A stretch of 6,328 bases of DNA from an uncultured Peptococcaceae bacterium (GTDB lineage: Bacteria > Bacillota > Peptococcia > Peptococcales > Peptococcaceae): NCBI GenBank assembly GCA_945949655.1, contig CAMFFG010000071.1:1-6328 (forward strand), written 5' to 3'. A program made the position numbers and the translations under genes. Shown in pieces: positions 1 through 6,293 of this stretch (position 1 is its first letter; each line of letters begins with the position of its first letter). Below the pieces are notes generated by a model. It worked only from the letters and a program-made list of their open reading frames with translations, did not search any database and had not been told where the DNA came from.

Positions 1-521
1 TCTGTCAACAGCTGTACGGCCTTTGCTTTATCCTGCTCTACGCCCTCTCCTTCATAATAGGAGATAGCCAGATTCATTTTACCGGCTGGATGCTCTGCTT
101 CGGCAGCCTTGCGGAACCATTTGATGGCTTCGTCATAATTCTGTTCCACACCCAATCCCTGGTTATAGCAGATCCCCAGATTCACCTGTGCTTCCAGCGA
201 ACCGCGCATGGCAGCCCGCAGATACCATTCTGCAGCCTCTTCCAGATTCTGCTCTGTGCCCTGTCCAAAGGTGTAGCATTCTCCTAAAAACTGCTGTGCT
301 ATAATATGTCCTTTTTCTGCCGCTACCTTAAAATTTTCAAAGGCTTTTTCCATGTCCTGTTCCACACCATCGCCGTTGTAGTACCGGCTGCCCATCAGAT
401 AGCAGGCGTTGAGGTTTCCCTGTTCCGCCGATTTCTTATACCATTCGATGGCCTTTTCCATATCCTGCTCTACCCATTTGCCCTGTTCATAACACATGCC
501 CAGATTAAACTGCGCGCGGGC
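1..521 (-). repeat. Tandem 108-bp coding repeats (Sel1 units)
   Basis: Five consecutive 108-bp units lie inside the Sel1-repeat gene, at about 521-414, 413-306, 305-198, 197-90 and 89-1 (the last cut by the window edge). They are diverged at DNA level but keep phrases such as the codons for GVEQ and for the A-E-W-Y/F-K-A-A helix. The period is exactly 36 codons with no indels among the four complete units. The third unit (residues 97-132) is the most diverged, with T-E-Q in place of V-E-Q. This is a protein-level repeat, not a mobile or CRISPR repeat. Confidence 0.8.
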
Positions 522-593
522 AAATCCTTCGTTGGCCGCTGCTTCCAAGTCCTTCAGTTTTTCTTTACTGTCTACCACTTCTGCCTGCTGCAT
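1..593 (-). CDS. Sel1-repeat (SLR) protein, C-terminus beyond window
   Basis: The reading frame starts at an ATG (591-593) and stays open for 197 codons to the left edge, so the C-terminus is missing. After a short N-terminal helix-like stretch (residues 1-24) it is built from 36-residue units at about residues 25-60, 61-96, 97-132, 133-168 and 169-197 (cut). Each unit shows the Sel1 pattern: A-x-x-x-LG-x-x-Y, then a G-x-GVEQ-like turn, then A-x-x-W(F)-x-x-A-A-E-x-G. Sel1 repeats are TPR-related alpha-alpha hairpins that act as protein-protein scaffolds. There is no signal peptide or membrane segment, so a cytoplasmic location is inferred. A G-rich stretch (AGGGGGG, 600-606) six bases upstream supports this ATG, although the frame is open further upstream and a GTG lies nearby. 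The gene follows the prsA-like gene by 65 bp with no clear terminator between them, so co-transcription is likely. The family call is firm; the specific role is unknown. Confidence 0.9.
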   Translation of the reverse strand, partial: MQQAEVVDSKEKLKDLEAAANEGFARAQFNLGMCYEQGKWVEQDMEKAIEWYKKSAEQGNLNACYLMGSRYYNGDGVEQDMEKAFENFKVAAEKGHIIAQQFLGECYTFGQGTEQNLEEAAEWYLRAAMRGSLEAQVNLGICYNQGLGVEQNYDEAIKWFRKAAEAEHPAGKMNLAISYYEGEGVEQDKAKAVQLLT

Positions 594-599
594 ACTAAG

Positions 600-606
600 C
601 CCCCCT
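600..606 (-). promoter_or_regulatory. Probable ribosome binding site of the Sel1-repeat gene
   Basis: On the minus strand AGGGGGG lies six bases before the ATG at 593. It is G-rich rather than a canonical AGGAGG, so pairing with 16S rRNA would be partial. It is still the best ribosome-binding candidate in the 65-bp gap after the prsA-like gene, and it favours the ATG over the upstream in-frame GTG. Confidence 0.4.
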
Positions 607-658
607 GTTCTATGCTGCACCGTATCGTATTTCCATTCTGTTCCGGAAAGAACGGTTT

Positions 659-1630
659 TTACTGCTGTTCGCTTTCTCCACTGCTGTCGGTTTCTGTTTC
701 TGCAGTCGCGTTATCCGGTGATTCCGGTACCGCATTGGTATCGATCAGAATTTCAATATCTGCATCTTCTTCCAGACTTGCGGCCAGATTCTGCAAGCCA
801 TAGCTGTAGATCCCCTGCAGCACGCTCTGATATTTTTCGCTATCTTCCAGCAGATTCACATCAGACTGTTTATCTTCCACCAGAATGATATGATAACCGA
901 ATTCGCTCTGTACCGGAGTTTTGGAGTATTCGCCAGCTTCCAGAGCCTGCGCCCCCTGACTGAATGCATCTACCATTTTGGAGGTGGTCGCGCCGTTTAC
1001 TGCAAAATAGCCCAGTTCACCGCCGTTTGCAGCAGAGCCGGTATCGGTGGATTTTTCCTGCGCCAGGGCAGCAAAATCAGCGCCGCCATCTAACTGCGCA
1101 ATGATTTCATTGGCTTCTTCCTCGGTATCTACCAGAATATGGCTTGCTTTGATCACATCCACGGTTTCCGGGTTGTTCACCAGCTCTGTCTGTAATTTGG
1201 TCAGCAGCAGTTCTTCTTTTTTGGCATCCTTAAAGAAATCCATGGTCATGCCGGCCTGCTGTACCGCTTCTTCCAGATCAGCCTGGCTGCCGCCATACTG
1301 ATTGGTCACCATGCTCTGAATATCTTCTTCCACTTCTTCATCGCTCACGCTCAAGCCTCTTTTTTCTGCTTCCTGCAGCAGGAGCTCCTGCGTGATCATG
1401 TTATCCAGCATGGTGTTTCTCGCTTCGAGCTTTATATCGTCCTGGGTCACATCGAATCCATAAAACGCATACAGCTGTAAAAACTGATTGTAGTTGATAT
1501 CCAGTTCTTCCTGCGAGATCGGTTCGCCATTTACCGTTGCCACGGTGCCTTCCGGTACTTTATTGCCACAGCCGAACAGGCCGCTCACCAGAAACACGCC
1601 TAAAACCAGTAATGCTAATTTTTTCTTCAT
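659..1630 (-). CDS. prsA: PrsA/SurA-like parvulin peptidyl-prolyl isomerase lipoprotein
   Basis: The product is a 323-residue exported foldase. Residues 1-21 are a lipoprotein signal peptide: a KKK start, a hydrophobic core, then a lipobox ending L18-F-G-C21, so Cys21 should be lipidated and the protein anchored on the outer face of the cytoplasmic membrane. Residues ~25-155 resemble the SurA/PrsA N-terminal chaperone region, including the opening VATVNGEPIS (29-39) and the ML-x-x-MI-x-x-ELL helix (74-84). Residues ~160-253 are a parvulin rotamase domain with ASHIL (162-166), NGGELGYF (202-209) and FGYHIILV (244-251). The family catalyses cis-trans isomerisation of X-Pro bonds and helps exported proteins fold. 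The C-terminus (about 301-323) is a low-complexity acidic Ser/Glu/Thr tail. An AAGGAG site (1642-1647) lies 11 bases upstream. The gene has its own promoter and sits 64 bp after mfd, a common Bacillota order. Length is close to other PrsA proteins. Whether it is the main PrsA or a paralogue cannot be told here. Confidence 0.93.
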   Translation of the reverse strand: MKKKLALLVLGVFLVSGLFGCGNKVPEGTVATVNGEPISQEELDINYNQFLQLYAFYGFDVTQDDIKLEARNTMLDNMITQELLLQEAEKRGLSVSDEEVEEDIQSMVTNQYGGSQADLEEAVQQAGMTMDFFKDAKKEELLLTKLQTELVNNPETVDVIKASHILVDTEEEANEIIAQLDGGADFAALAQEKSTDTGSAANGGELGYFAVNGATTSKMVDAFSQGAQALEAGEYSKTPVQSEFGYHIILVEDKQSDVNLLEDSEKYQSVLQGIYSYGLQNLAASLEEDADIEILIDTNAVPESPDNATAETETDSSGESEQQ

Positions 1631-1641
1631 TGTTATTCTCT

Positions 1642-1647
1642 CTCCTT
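1642..1647 (-). promoter_or_regulatory. Ribosome binding site of the prsA-like gene
   Basis: AAGGAG on the minus strand is followed by 11 bases and then the ATG at 1630. Spacing is slightly long but the motif is strong. It fixes the start just before the MKKK signal peptide. Confidence 0.7.
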
Positions 1648-1658
1648 CGATTCTTTGC

Positions 1659-1672
1659 TGTCATGTCTGACA
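1659..1672. promoter_or_regulatory. Inverted repeat TGTCA-N4-TGACA at the predicted prsA start site
   Basis: Two perfect 5-base arms, TGTCA (1659-1663) and TGACA (1668-1672), flank the four bases TGTC. The element lies immediately downstream of the -10 box, where transcription of the prsA-like gene should begin (about 1673). A repressor bound here would block initiation, so it is a candidate operator. The arms are short and a chance occurrence is possible; no specific regulator is recognised. Confidence 0.3.
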
Positions 1673-1679
1673 CGATATC

Positions 1680-1708
1680 ATTATAGCAGAATGCCTATTT
1701 TTGCACAA
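1680..1708 (-). promoter_or_regulatory. Promoter of the prsA-like gene (extended -10)
   Basis: On the minus strand a perfect TATAAT (1680-1685) is preceded by TGC, giving a full extended -10 (TGnTATAAT). TTGTGC (1703-1708) lies exactly 17 bases upstream as a half-matching -35 (TTG conserved). The -35 falls inside the last codons of mfd, so the promoter overlaps the 3' end of that gene. The predicted start near 1673 would give a leader of about 43 bases. This is the best housekeeping-sigma promoter in the window and probably drives both the prsA-like and Sel1-repeat genes. Confidence 0.75.
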
Positions 1709-4700
1709 TGGAAACCATGTCTAATAAAATTTCTTTTATCAAATCCAGACATTTTTCAGAATCTATACTGCCAGCTGAAATGCGCACCACCAGTTCGCCA
1801 CCGTCGCTGCCATAGGTGAGCTGTCGTTTGTACTTTTTCACCAGCTCCATCAGTTTGGGCAGGTCCATCCCGGTATCCGGCTCAAACAGCGCGTTTACGA
1901 CACCGCCTTTTTGCTTTAAGCTGCGAATGCCGATCTCCATGCAGTAAATTTTCAGTTCTGCCACCCGCAGCAGATTCCAGGTTTCCAGCGGCACATCGCC
2001 AAACCGGTCTATCATTTCGTCCTCCAGCAAATGCAGCCGGCTGATGGCCCGCGCCTGCTGAATACGCTGATAAAAGCCCAGCTTCACAGAGCTGTCCCGA
2101 ATATAGTATTCCGGGATAAAAGCGCTGACCTGCAGGTCGATCTCCACTTCGCGACGTTTGCCTGTTTTTTCGCCTTTAAGCTCGCGGATGGCTTCATCCA
2201 GCATACTGCAGTACAGATCAAAACCCACGGCGGCCACATGGCCGTGCTGCTCAGCCCCCAGCAGATTACCGGCGCCGCGGATCTCCAGATCCCGCATGGC
2301 GATTTTAAAGCCAGAGCCCAGTTCGGTATACTCCCGGATAGCAGCCAGCCGTTTTTCCGCCAGCTGACTCAAGGTCTTATCCTTTTTATAAGTCAGATAG
2401 GCATACGCAATGCGATTGCTGCGGCCCACGCGGCCCCGCAGCTGATACAGCTGGGCCAGCCCCATTTTGTCGGCCTCATCCACGATCATGGTGTTGGCAT
2501 TGGCAATATCCAGCCCGGTTTCAATAATGGTGGTGCATACCAGAATATCCGCCTGATAATTGATAAAGTCCATCATGATCTGTTCCAGCTGATGTTCCTT
2601 CATCTGGCCATGCCCCACCAGGATCCGTGCTTCCGGCACCAGCAGACGGATCTCTTCCGCCAGCTGTTCAATGTCCTCCACGCGGTTATGCACCACATAT
2701 ACCTGACCGCCCCGCCCCAGTTCCCGCCGGATGGCATCCTTCATCAGCTCCGGCGTGCGCTCAACAATATAGGTCTGGATGGGATAACGGTCCTGCGGCG
2801 GCGTTTCGATCACGCTCATATCCCGGATCCCCACCAGCGACATGTGCAGTGTGCGGGGGATGGGCGTAGCTGACATGGTCAGCACATCCACCTGTGAGCG
2901 CAGGCTCTTGATCTTTTCTTTATGGGTAACACCAAAGCGCTGTTCCTCATCCACAATCAGCAGACCCAGGTCGTGAAACTGAACGGTCTTGCCCAGCAGT
3001 TTATGGGTGCCCACCACAATATCCACCGCACCAGATCTGAGCCCTTCGATGGTCTCCTTCTGCTGTTTGGGCGTGCTGAACCGGCTCAGCATTTCCACCC
3101 GTATGCCGTAAGGCTGGAACCGTTCCAGAAATGTATTATAATGCTGCTGCGCCAGCACTGTGGTAGGTACCAGCACTGCCACCTGCTTGGCATCGTTGAC
3201 CGCTTTAAAAGCGGCGCGGATCGCCACTTCTGTTTTCCCATAGCCCACGTCGCCACAGATCAGACGGTCCATCACCGTGGTGGACATCATGTCCCGTTTT
3301 ACATCTTCAATGGCGCGCAGCTGATCCTCGGTTTCCACATAGGGGAAGGCATCTTCAAATTCTTTCTGCCACTGATCATCTGGTGAGAACGCATACCCCT
3401 CCTGGCTTTTGCGGCGGGCGTAGATCTCCAGCAGCCCTTCAGCCAGCTTTTCTACCGATGCTTTTACTTTGTTTTTGGTGCGCTGCCACTCGTTGCCGCC
3501 CAGTTTATTCACCTTAGGCGCCACGCCTTCGTTTACCGTATATTTCTGCAGCAGATCAAACTGCTCCACCGGGATATACAGCTTGCCATCATCAGAGTAT
3601 TTCACGATCAGATAGTCCCGTTCCACATCCTGCACCTTCAGCCGTTCGATCCCCATATAGCGCCCAATGCCGTGATTCATGTGCACCACATAGTCGCCCA
3701 CTTTCAAGTCATCCAGCTGGGTGATCTTCTGCCCATCTTCCTGGAAAAACTTTTTGTTCACCCGTTTTTTCTGCTGCTGGAATACTTCCGTCTCACTGAT
3801 GATCACCAGTCTGCTCTGCGGAAAGCGCACCCCGTGGCTGATATTCCCGTAAGCCAGATAGATCTGTCCCGGATCCGCCTGATACCGCTGGGCGATCCAG
3901 CTGCAGAGGATATCCTGGTCGGTCAGCATCTGCTGCAGCCGTTTGGCCTTAGCCTCCGATGTCAGCAGGATCAGAATGCGATAGTTATGCTTCTGCCAGG
4001 TCTGCAGTTCCTCCACCAACAGCTGCGGATTGCCAAAGAAAGATGAGATATTCTGGCAGTCCAGCGCCATGCGGGAATCACGCTGCTGAAACACCGACTG
4101 CTTGGGCAGCAGAGAAAAACACAGATGCCGCACCGGCTCCAGCAGCTGTACCAGATCTTCCAGACTGAAAAAATACGCTGCCTGTCCCGGCAGCCCCCCG
4201 CCTTTCAGCAACAGCTCACTGAACGATTGCCGCCGTTCTTTTTCCAGATACTCCTGAGCTTCCTGAATGCGGTTGGCTTCGTCCAGCACCACAAGGGGCT
4301 GATACCCCATATAATCCAGCAGGCTGGCATGCTCCGGATAGAAAAAAGTCTGATACTGCTCCAACCCGGTAAAATACATATCCTGCTGCAGTTTTTCCAG
4401 CAGTTCCCCGATCTTGCCCTGCAGCCGTTCCAAAGGTTCCCGGTCCTTCCGGCGGGATAACTGCTCGATCTGATGGCTGTACTGCTCCCGGATCCGGCGT
4501 ATGCCGGCCTCTTTGCACTGCGGCATCAGAAAAAACTCCCGCCCCGGCACCAGCCATGCCTGTTTCACTTTTTCCACAGAGCATTGCGTGGATGTCTCAA
4601 AAAAGCGGATCGAATCCACTTCATCATCAAAAAACTCCAGCCGCAGCGGATTCTTATAATTGGCCGAATAAATATCAAGAATGCCGCCCCGCACGGAAAA

Positions 4701-5246
4701 CTGGCCCGGTCGTTCCACCTGCTCCGCATACTCATAGCCAAAGGCTACCAGATGAGCTTTCAGCTGCTGCTGATCCAGCTGCTGCCCAACCTCCAGCTGT
4801 AACAGCCCCTGCCGGAAATCACCGGCCGGCAGCAGTTTTTTGCTGAGCCCTTCCATCGTCGTAACCACCGCAAACGACTTTTCTGGTTCCAGTACAAGAT
4901 GGGACAATACCTCCAGTCGTTTCTGCTCCAGCTCGCCGCTCTGTGCGATCACCTCATACGGTATCATCTCCAGCGCAGGAAAATACAGTACTTCGCAGGA
5001 TGGCAGCAGATTCACCAGATCCTCCCACAATTCCTTGGCACGCTTCTGGGTATCACACAAAACCAGCAGATTGCCCTGCCCCAGCTGCTGCGCCAGCGAA
5101 GCTGTGATCCAGGTCCGCTGCCCTTCATATACGCCATACACCACAGCCTCGTTGTGATATATCAGTTGTTCCCGCACTTTCGCGATTTCCGGCTCGTCCT
5201 GCAAAAAATCCAGAAGCGCTGTTTTCTGTGCCTCCATAAAAATCAT
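1695..5246 (-). CDS. mfd: Transcription-repair coupling factor Mfd
   Basis: This is a full-length (1183 residues) ATP-dependent DNA translocase that removes RNA polymerase stalled at DNA damage and recruits UvrA for nucleotide excision repair. Residues ~1-350 are the UvrB-like N-terminal module; VRGG (185-188) and LRLEFFDD (201-208) match the UvrA-contact region of E. coli Mfd (R186, R202 and F206 correspond to R165, R181 and F185). Residues ~510-575 are the CarD/TRCF RNA polymerase interaction domain, with [15 protein letters not shown] (516-530). The RecG-like motor has Walker [10 protein letters not shown] (665-673), motif Ia VPTTVLAQQ (693-701), DEEQ (766-769), SATPIPRTL (792-800) and motif [11 protein letters not shown] (935-943). 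The TRG translocation motif includes RGAGNLLG (990-997), and a TRCF C-terminal domain follows (~1035-1140). All key motifs are intact. Two starts are possible: ATG at 5246, or a second ATG three codons in (5237). GGAG six bases before 5246 favours the longer form. The gene follows pth after 109 bp that contain parS. Confidence 0.98.
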   Translation of the reverse strand: MIFMEAQKTALLDFLQDEPEIAKVREQLIYHNEAVVYGVYEGQRTWITASLAQQLGQGNLLVLCDTQKRAKELWEDLVNLLPSCEVLYFPALEMIPYEVIAQSGELEQKRLEVLSHLVLEPEKSFAVVTTMEGLSKKLLPAGDFRQGLLQLEVGQQLDQQQLKAHLVAFGYEYAEQVERPGQFSVRGGILDIYSANYKNPLRLEFFDDEVDSIRFFETSTQCSVEKVKQAWLVPGREFFLMPQCKEAGIRRIREQYSHQIEQLSRRKDREPLERLQGKIGELLEKLQQDMYFTGLEQYQTFFYPEHASLLDYMGYQPLVVLDEANRIQEAQEYLEKERRQSFSELLLKGGGLPGQAAYFFSLEDLVQLLEPVRHLCFSLLPKQSVFQQRDSRMALDCQNISSFFGNPQLLVEELQTWQKHNYRILILLTSEAKAKRLQQMLTDQDILCSWIAQRYQADPGQIYLAYGNISHGVRFPQSRLVIISETEVFQQQKKRVNKKFFQEDGQKITQLDDLKVGDYVVHMNHGIGRYMGIERLKVQDVERDYLIVKYSDDGKLYIPVEQFDLLQKYTVNEGVAPKVNKLGGNEWQRTKNKVKASVEKLAEGLLEIYARRKSQEGYAFSPDDQWQKEFEDAFPYVETEDQLRAIEDVKRDMMSTTVMDRLICGDVGYGKTEVAIRAAFKAVNDAKQVAVLVPTTVLAQQHYNTFLERFQPYGIRVEMLSRFSTPKQQKETIEGLRSGAVDIVVGTHKLLGKTVQFHDLGLLIVDEEQRFGVTHKEKIKSLRSQVDVLTMSATPIPRTLHMSLVGIRDMSVIETPPQDRYPIQTYIVERTPELMKDAIRRELGRGGQVYVVHNRVEDIEQLAEEIRLLVPEARILVGHGQMKEHQLEQIMMDFINYQADILVCTTIIETGLDIANANTMIVDEADKMGLAQLYQLRGRVGRSNRIAYAYLTYKKDKTLSQLAEKRLAAIREYTELGSGFKIAMRDLEIRGAGNLLGAEQHGHVAAVGFDLYCSMLDEAIRELKGEKTGKRREVEIDLQVSAFIPEYYIRDSSVKLGFYQRIQQARAISRLHLLEDEMIDRFGDVPLETWNLLRVAELKIYCMEIGIRSLKQKGGVVNALFEPDTGMDLPKLMELVKKYKRQLTYGSDGGELVVRISAGSIDSEKCLDLIKEILLDMVSIVQK

Positions 5247-5256
5247 TCACCTCTCC
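5247..5256 (-). promoter_or_regulatory. Ribosome binding site of mfd, start ambiguous
   Basis: GGAGAGGTGA directly abuts the ATG at 5246. GGAG (5253-5256) is six bases from that ATG, a normal distance. The overlapping GAGGTGA, a better match to the 16S tail, would sit too close to 5246 and somewhat far from the second ATG at 5237. Either start gives a protein differing by only three residues. Confidence 0.6.
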
Positions 5257-5272
5257 AAACTATGTAACCATA

Positions 5273-5312
5273 CTGTCACAATTTATCTGTCCTTCATCTG
5301 TCTGTTTCTGTC
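5273..5312 (-). repeat. Four phased GACAG direct repeats upstream of mfd
   Basis: On the minus strand GACAG occurs at 5308-5312, 5298-5302, 5287-5291 and 5273-5277, that is with steps of 10, 11 and 14 bases. The first is part of a perfect TTGACA (5309-5314). The near-helical spacing could mark a binding site for a regulator between parS and the mfd start. The motif is only five bases, so chance or simple-sequence drift is a real alternative. Confidence 0.3.
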
Positions 5313-5327
5313 AATCCATCTGCACAA

Positions 5328-5343
5328 CGTTTCACGTGAAACA
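5328..5343. promoter_or_regulatory. parS: parS site (ParB/Spo0J chromosome-partitioning site)
   Basis: The core GTTTCACGTGAAAC (5329-5342) is a perfect 14-base palindrome. With its flanks it matches the bacterial parS consensus TGTTNCACGTGAAACA at 15 of 16 positions; only the first base (C for T) differs. ParB binds such sites, loads as a sliding CTP-dependent clamp, and recruits SMC condensin to origin-proximal DNA for chromosome segregation. The site lies in the pth-mfd gap, 12 bases after the pth stop. parS sites cluster near oriC in most bacteria, and this housekeeping block is near the origin in B. subtilis, so the location makes sense. No parA or parB gene is in the window. The centre CACGTG does not appear elsewhere in the window as far as I could see. 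Confidence 0.87.
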
Positions 5344-5355
5344 TTACGATACGAT

Positions 5356-5919
5356 TTAACGCGCCCGCGTATTGTAGCGATTCATCGCCGGAGCGATCCC
5401 CTCATCCAGCCAGGTCTTTACCGCACCCACAGAAAGCGCCACCGCTTCTTCAATGGCTTTTTTATCCGCACCGCTGAACGGTGTCAGTACATAATCTTTT
5501 GTGTCGTACTGACCGCGACCGATACCAATTTTCAGCCGGTCAAAATCGTTGGAATTGAGATGGGCAATGATATTTTTGATCCCATTGTGCCCACCGGCGC
5601 CACCGCCCTGCTTAAAGCGCAGCTGCCCCGGCGGCAGGTCCAGATCGTCATGGATCACCAGCAGATCATCGATGCGGTCTTTATAATAGTTCAGCAGCTC
5701 CATCACCGCCTGCCCGCTCAGGTTCATATAGGTCTGCGGCTTCACCAGCAGAATTTTTTCGTCGTCCCAGTTCGCCACCTGTGTGAACGCCTGACACTGT
5801 TTCTTTTCTACCACCACATCTAGCTCCTCAGCAATGGCGTCCACCACCATAAAGCCCACATTGTGCTTTGTCTGCGCATATTCCTTGCCCGGATTGCCCA
5901 GCCCGATAATCATTTTCAT
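5356..5919 (-). CDS. pth: Peptidyl-tRNA hydrolase
   Basis: This 187-residue cytoplasmic enzyme cleaves the ester bond of peptidyl-tRNAs released early from ribosomes, returning free tRNA and peptide; it is usually essential. The family signatures are all present: GLGNPGKEY (6-14), KHNVGF (18-23), PQTYMNLSG (61-69), IHDDLDLPPG (89-98) and GGGAGGHNGI (105-114). Catalytic and substrate-contact residues by comparison with E. coli Pth (N10, H20, N68, D93, N114) are N9, H19, N66, D91 and N112, so the enzyme should be active. The frame is open for 33 more codons upstream, but the start is placed at the ATG ending at 5919. AGGAGG lies nine bases before it, and the protein then begins exactly like other Pth proteins. 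Length is normal for the family. It lies downstream of the probable prs gene and upstream of mfd, the standard Bacillota order. B. subtilis has ctc before pth and fin after it; neither is seen here. Confidence 0.97.
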   Translation of the reverse strand: MKMIIGLGNPGKEYAQTKHNVGFMVVDAIAEELDVVVEKKQCQAFTQVANWDDEKILLVKPQTYMNLSGQAVMELLNYYKDRIDDLLVIHDDLDLPPGQLRFKQGGGAGGHNGIKNIIAHLNSNDFDRLKIGIGRGQYDTKDYVLTPFSGADKKAIEEAVALSVGAVKTWLDEGIAPAMNRYNTRAR

Positions 5920-5928
5920 GGAAAGATA

Positions 5929-5934
5929 CCTCCT
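5929..5934 (-). promoter_or_regulatory. Ribosome binding site that sets the pth start
   Basis: A perfect AGGAGG, inside GAGGAGGT, lies nine bases upstream of the ATG at 5919. It rules out the longer open frame that begins near 6018, which has no comparable site. Confidence 0.85.
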
Positions 5935-5970
5935 CTGTTCTTTTATATGGATTGCCGCAGCAAAATAATA

Positions 5971-5986
5971 CTGGCTTTTTCGCCAG
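5971..5986 (-). promoter_or_regulatory. Short hairpin in the pth leader
   Basis: CTGGC and GCCAG arms (5971-5975 and 5982-5986) enclose a six-base loop, GAAAAA on the transcribed strand. It lies about 50 bases before the pth start, downstream of the larger hairpin. The role is unknown; it may be just leader structure. Confidence 0.35.
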
Positions 5987-6017
5987 CCTCTCACCATAAA
6001 AAGCAGCAAACACAGCA

Positions 6018-6051
6018 AAGCCGAGGAACCGGCAAAACGGTTCTTCGACTT
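6018..6051 (-). promoter_or_regulatory. Long hairpin in the pth leader (attenuator or terminator candidate)
   Basis: Two 14-base arms (6018-6031 and 6038-6051) pair with one mismatch and one G-T pair around a six-base loop. The eight bases next to the loop include the perfect block GAACCG/CGGTTC. On the minus strand it is followed by a broken T-rich tract (CTTTGCTG, then a run of T about 20 bases on), weaker than a classic intrinsic terminator. It would lie at the very 5' end of a pth transcript started at the weak promoter just upstream. Attenuation, mRNA stabilisation, or termination of an upstream transcript are all possible. Confidence 0.45.
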
Positions 6052-6062
6052 CTCAAATCTTT

Positions 6063-6089
6063 TGTATACTTATCACCCTGTTATCACAA
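6063..6089 (-). promoter_or_regulatory. Weak candidate pth promoter with phased direct repeats
   Basis: On the minus strand TTGTGA (6084-6089) and TATACA (6063-6068) are separated by 15 bases; each matches the housekeeping consensus at four of six positions and the spacing is short. Overlapping them is a direct repeat GTGATAA (6070-6076 and 6081-6087) with an 11-base period, which is the pattern of a regulator binding one face of the helix. A pth promoter is expected somewhere here because a terminator-like hairpin separates it from prs, but this exact choice is uncertain. Confidence 0.3.
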
Positions 6090-6167
6090 AGGCAGCAGCT
6101 TTCCCGCTGCTATTCTACAGCCTTTCCAATAACTTAATAAAAATTTCGCCGCAAACAGAAAAAGTCC

Positions 6168-6200
6168 TGTTTTCACCACAAAAATTTTCTGGTGGAAACA
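6168..6200 (-). terminator. Ten-base-pair hairpin downstream of prs (possible second terminator)
   Basis: Arms TGTTTTCACC (6168-6177) and GGTGGAAACA (6191-6200) pair over ten bases with a single wobble, around a 13-base loop that itself contains the self-complementary AAAATTTT. On the minus strand a run of five T (within GGACTTTTTC) follows after only four bases. It could back up the terminator at 6202-6236 or be a protein-binding inverted repeat. Confidence 0.4.
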
Positions 6201-6201
6201 C

Positions 6202-6236
6202 AAAAGCAAAGGCCACCGCAGCAGCCCTTGCCTTTT
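6202..6236 (-). terminator. Probable intrinsic terminator of prs
   Basis: An imperfect hairpin about 58 bases after the prs-like stop pairs AAAAG-CAA-GGC (6202-6213) with GCC-TTG-C-CTTTT (6225-6236), with one bulge and one mismatch. On the minus strand the stem ends in CTTTTGTGTTT. On the plus strand it ends in TTTTT, so it could work in both directions. The position right after the upstream gene is as expected for a terminator. Confidence 0.5.
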
Positions 6237-6293
6237 TATTTTACAAATAAATCTATCCTCTGAATCTATTCTCACATCGATCTGCAGCTTTGC

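Larger units (their letters stand above)
5920..6293. other. 374-bp intergenic region between prs and pth
   Basis: No credible gene lies here: the short open frames on both strands show no family similarity that I recognise and no well-placed ribosome binding site. The region is AT-richer than the flanking genes and holds several inverted repeats. In the direction of transcription these are a probable prs terminator (6202-6236), a 10-bp-stem hairpin (6168-6200), a six-base stem AGCAGC/GCTGCT (about 6093-6110), phased TTATCAC repeats beside a weak promoter (6063-6089), a long hairpin (6018-6051) and a short hairpin (5971-5986). It most likely contains the end of the prs transcript and the promoter and leader of pth. 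I do not recognise a known riboswitch or small RNA in it. Confidence 0.6.

Noticed and set aside
1..521. Tandem repeats as a CRISPR or satellite array
   Set aside because: The 108-bp period equals 36 codons of the Sel1 unit, the copies are diverged, and they lie in a continuous coding frame.
598..658. A terminator between the prsA-like and Sel1-repeat genes
   Set aside because: Only a four- to five-base stem (GTTC...GAAC) is visible, with no T-run after it, so read-through is more likely.
306..888. Two plus-strand open frames over the Sel1-repeat and prsA-like genes
   Set aside because: Both run antisense to genes with clear families, show no domain and have no upstream ribosome binding site.
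2031..2873. A 280-codon open frame on the plus strand opposite mfd
   Set aside because: It lies wholly antisense to the conserved motor region of mfd. Its product is rich in His, Gln and Pro in the way reverse-strand shadow frames are, and no family motif is recognisable.
5282..5314. A mfd promoter formed by TTGACA (5309-5314) and GATAAA (5282-5287)
   Set aside because: The -35 is perfect, but the 21-base spacing is too long for a normal housekeeping-sigma promoter, and no good -10 lies at 16-18 bases. It is noted only as part of the repeat finding.
5920..6018. A 33-residue N-terminal extension of pth
   Set aside because: The frame is open, but AGGAGG nine bases before the ATG at 5919 and the standard Pth N-terminus place the start there. 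The extension overlaps a leader hairpin.
6070..6089. Possible DnaA boxes (TTATCAC-type sequences)
   Set aside because: The DnaA box is TTATNCACA; these sites read TTATCACCC and TTATCACAA and lack the correct spacing of the CACA part. No AT-rich unwinding element or dnaA gene is nearby.
6084..6275. A 63-codon minus-strand frame between prs and pth that looks hydrophobic
   Set aside because: It spans two terminator-like hairpins, has no Shine-Dalgarno site and no known family pattern. The hydrophobicity follows from the T-rich strand.
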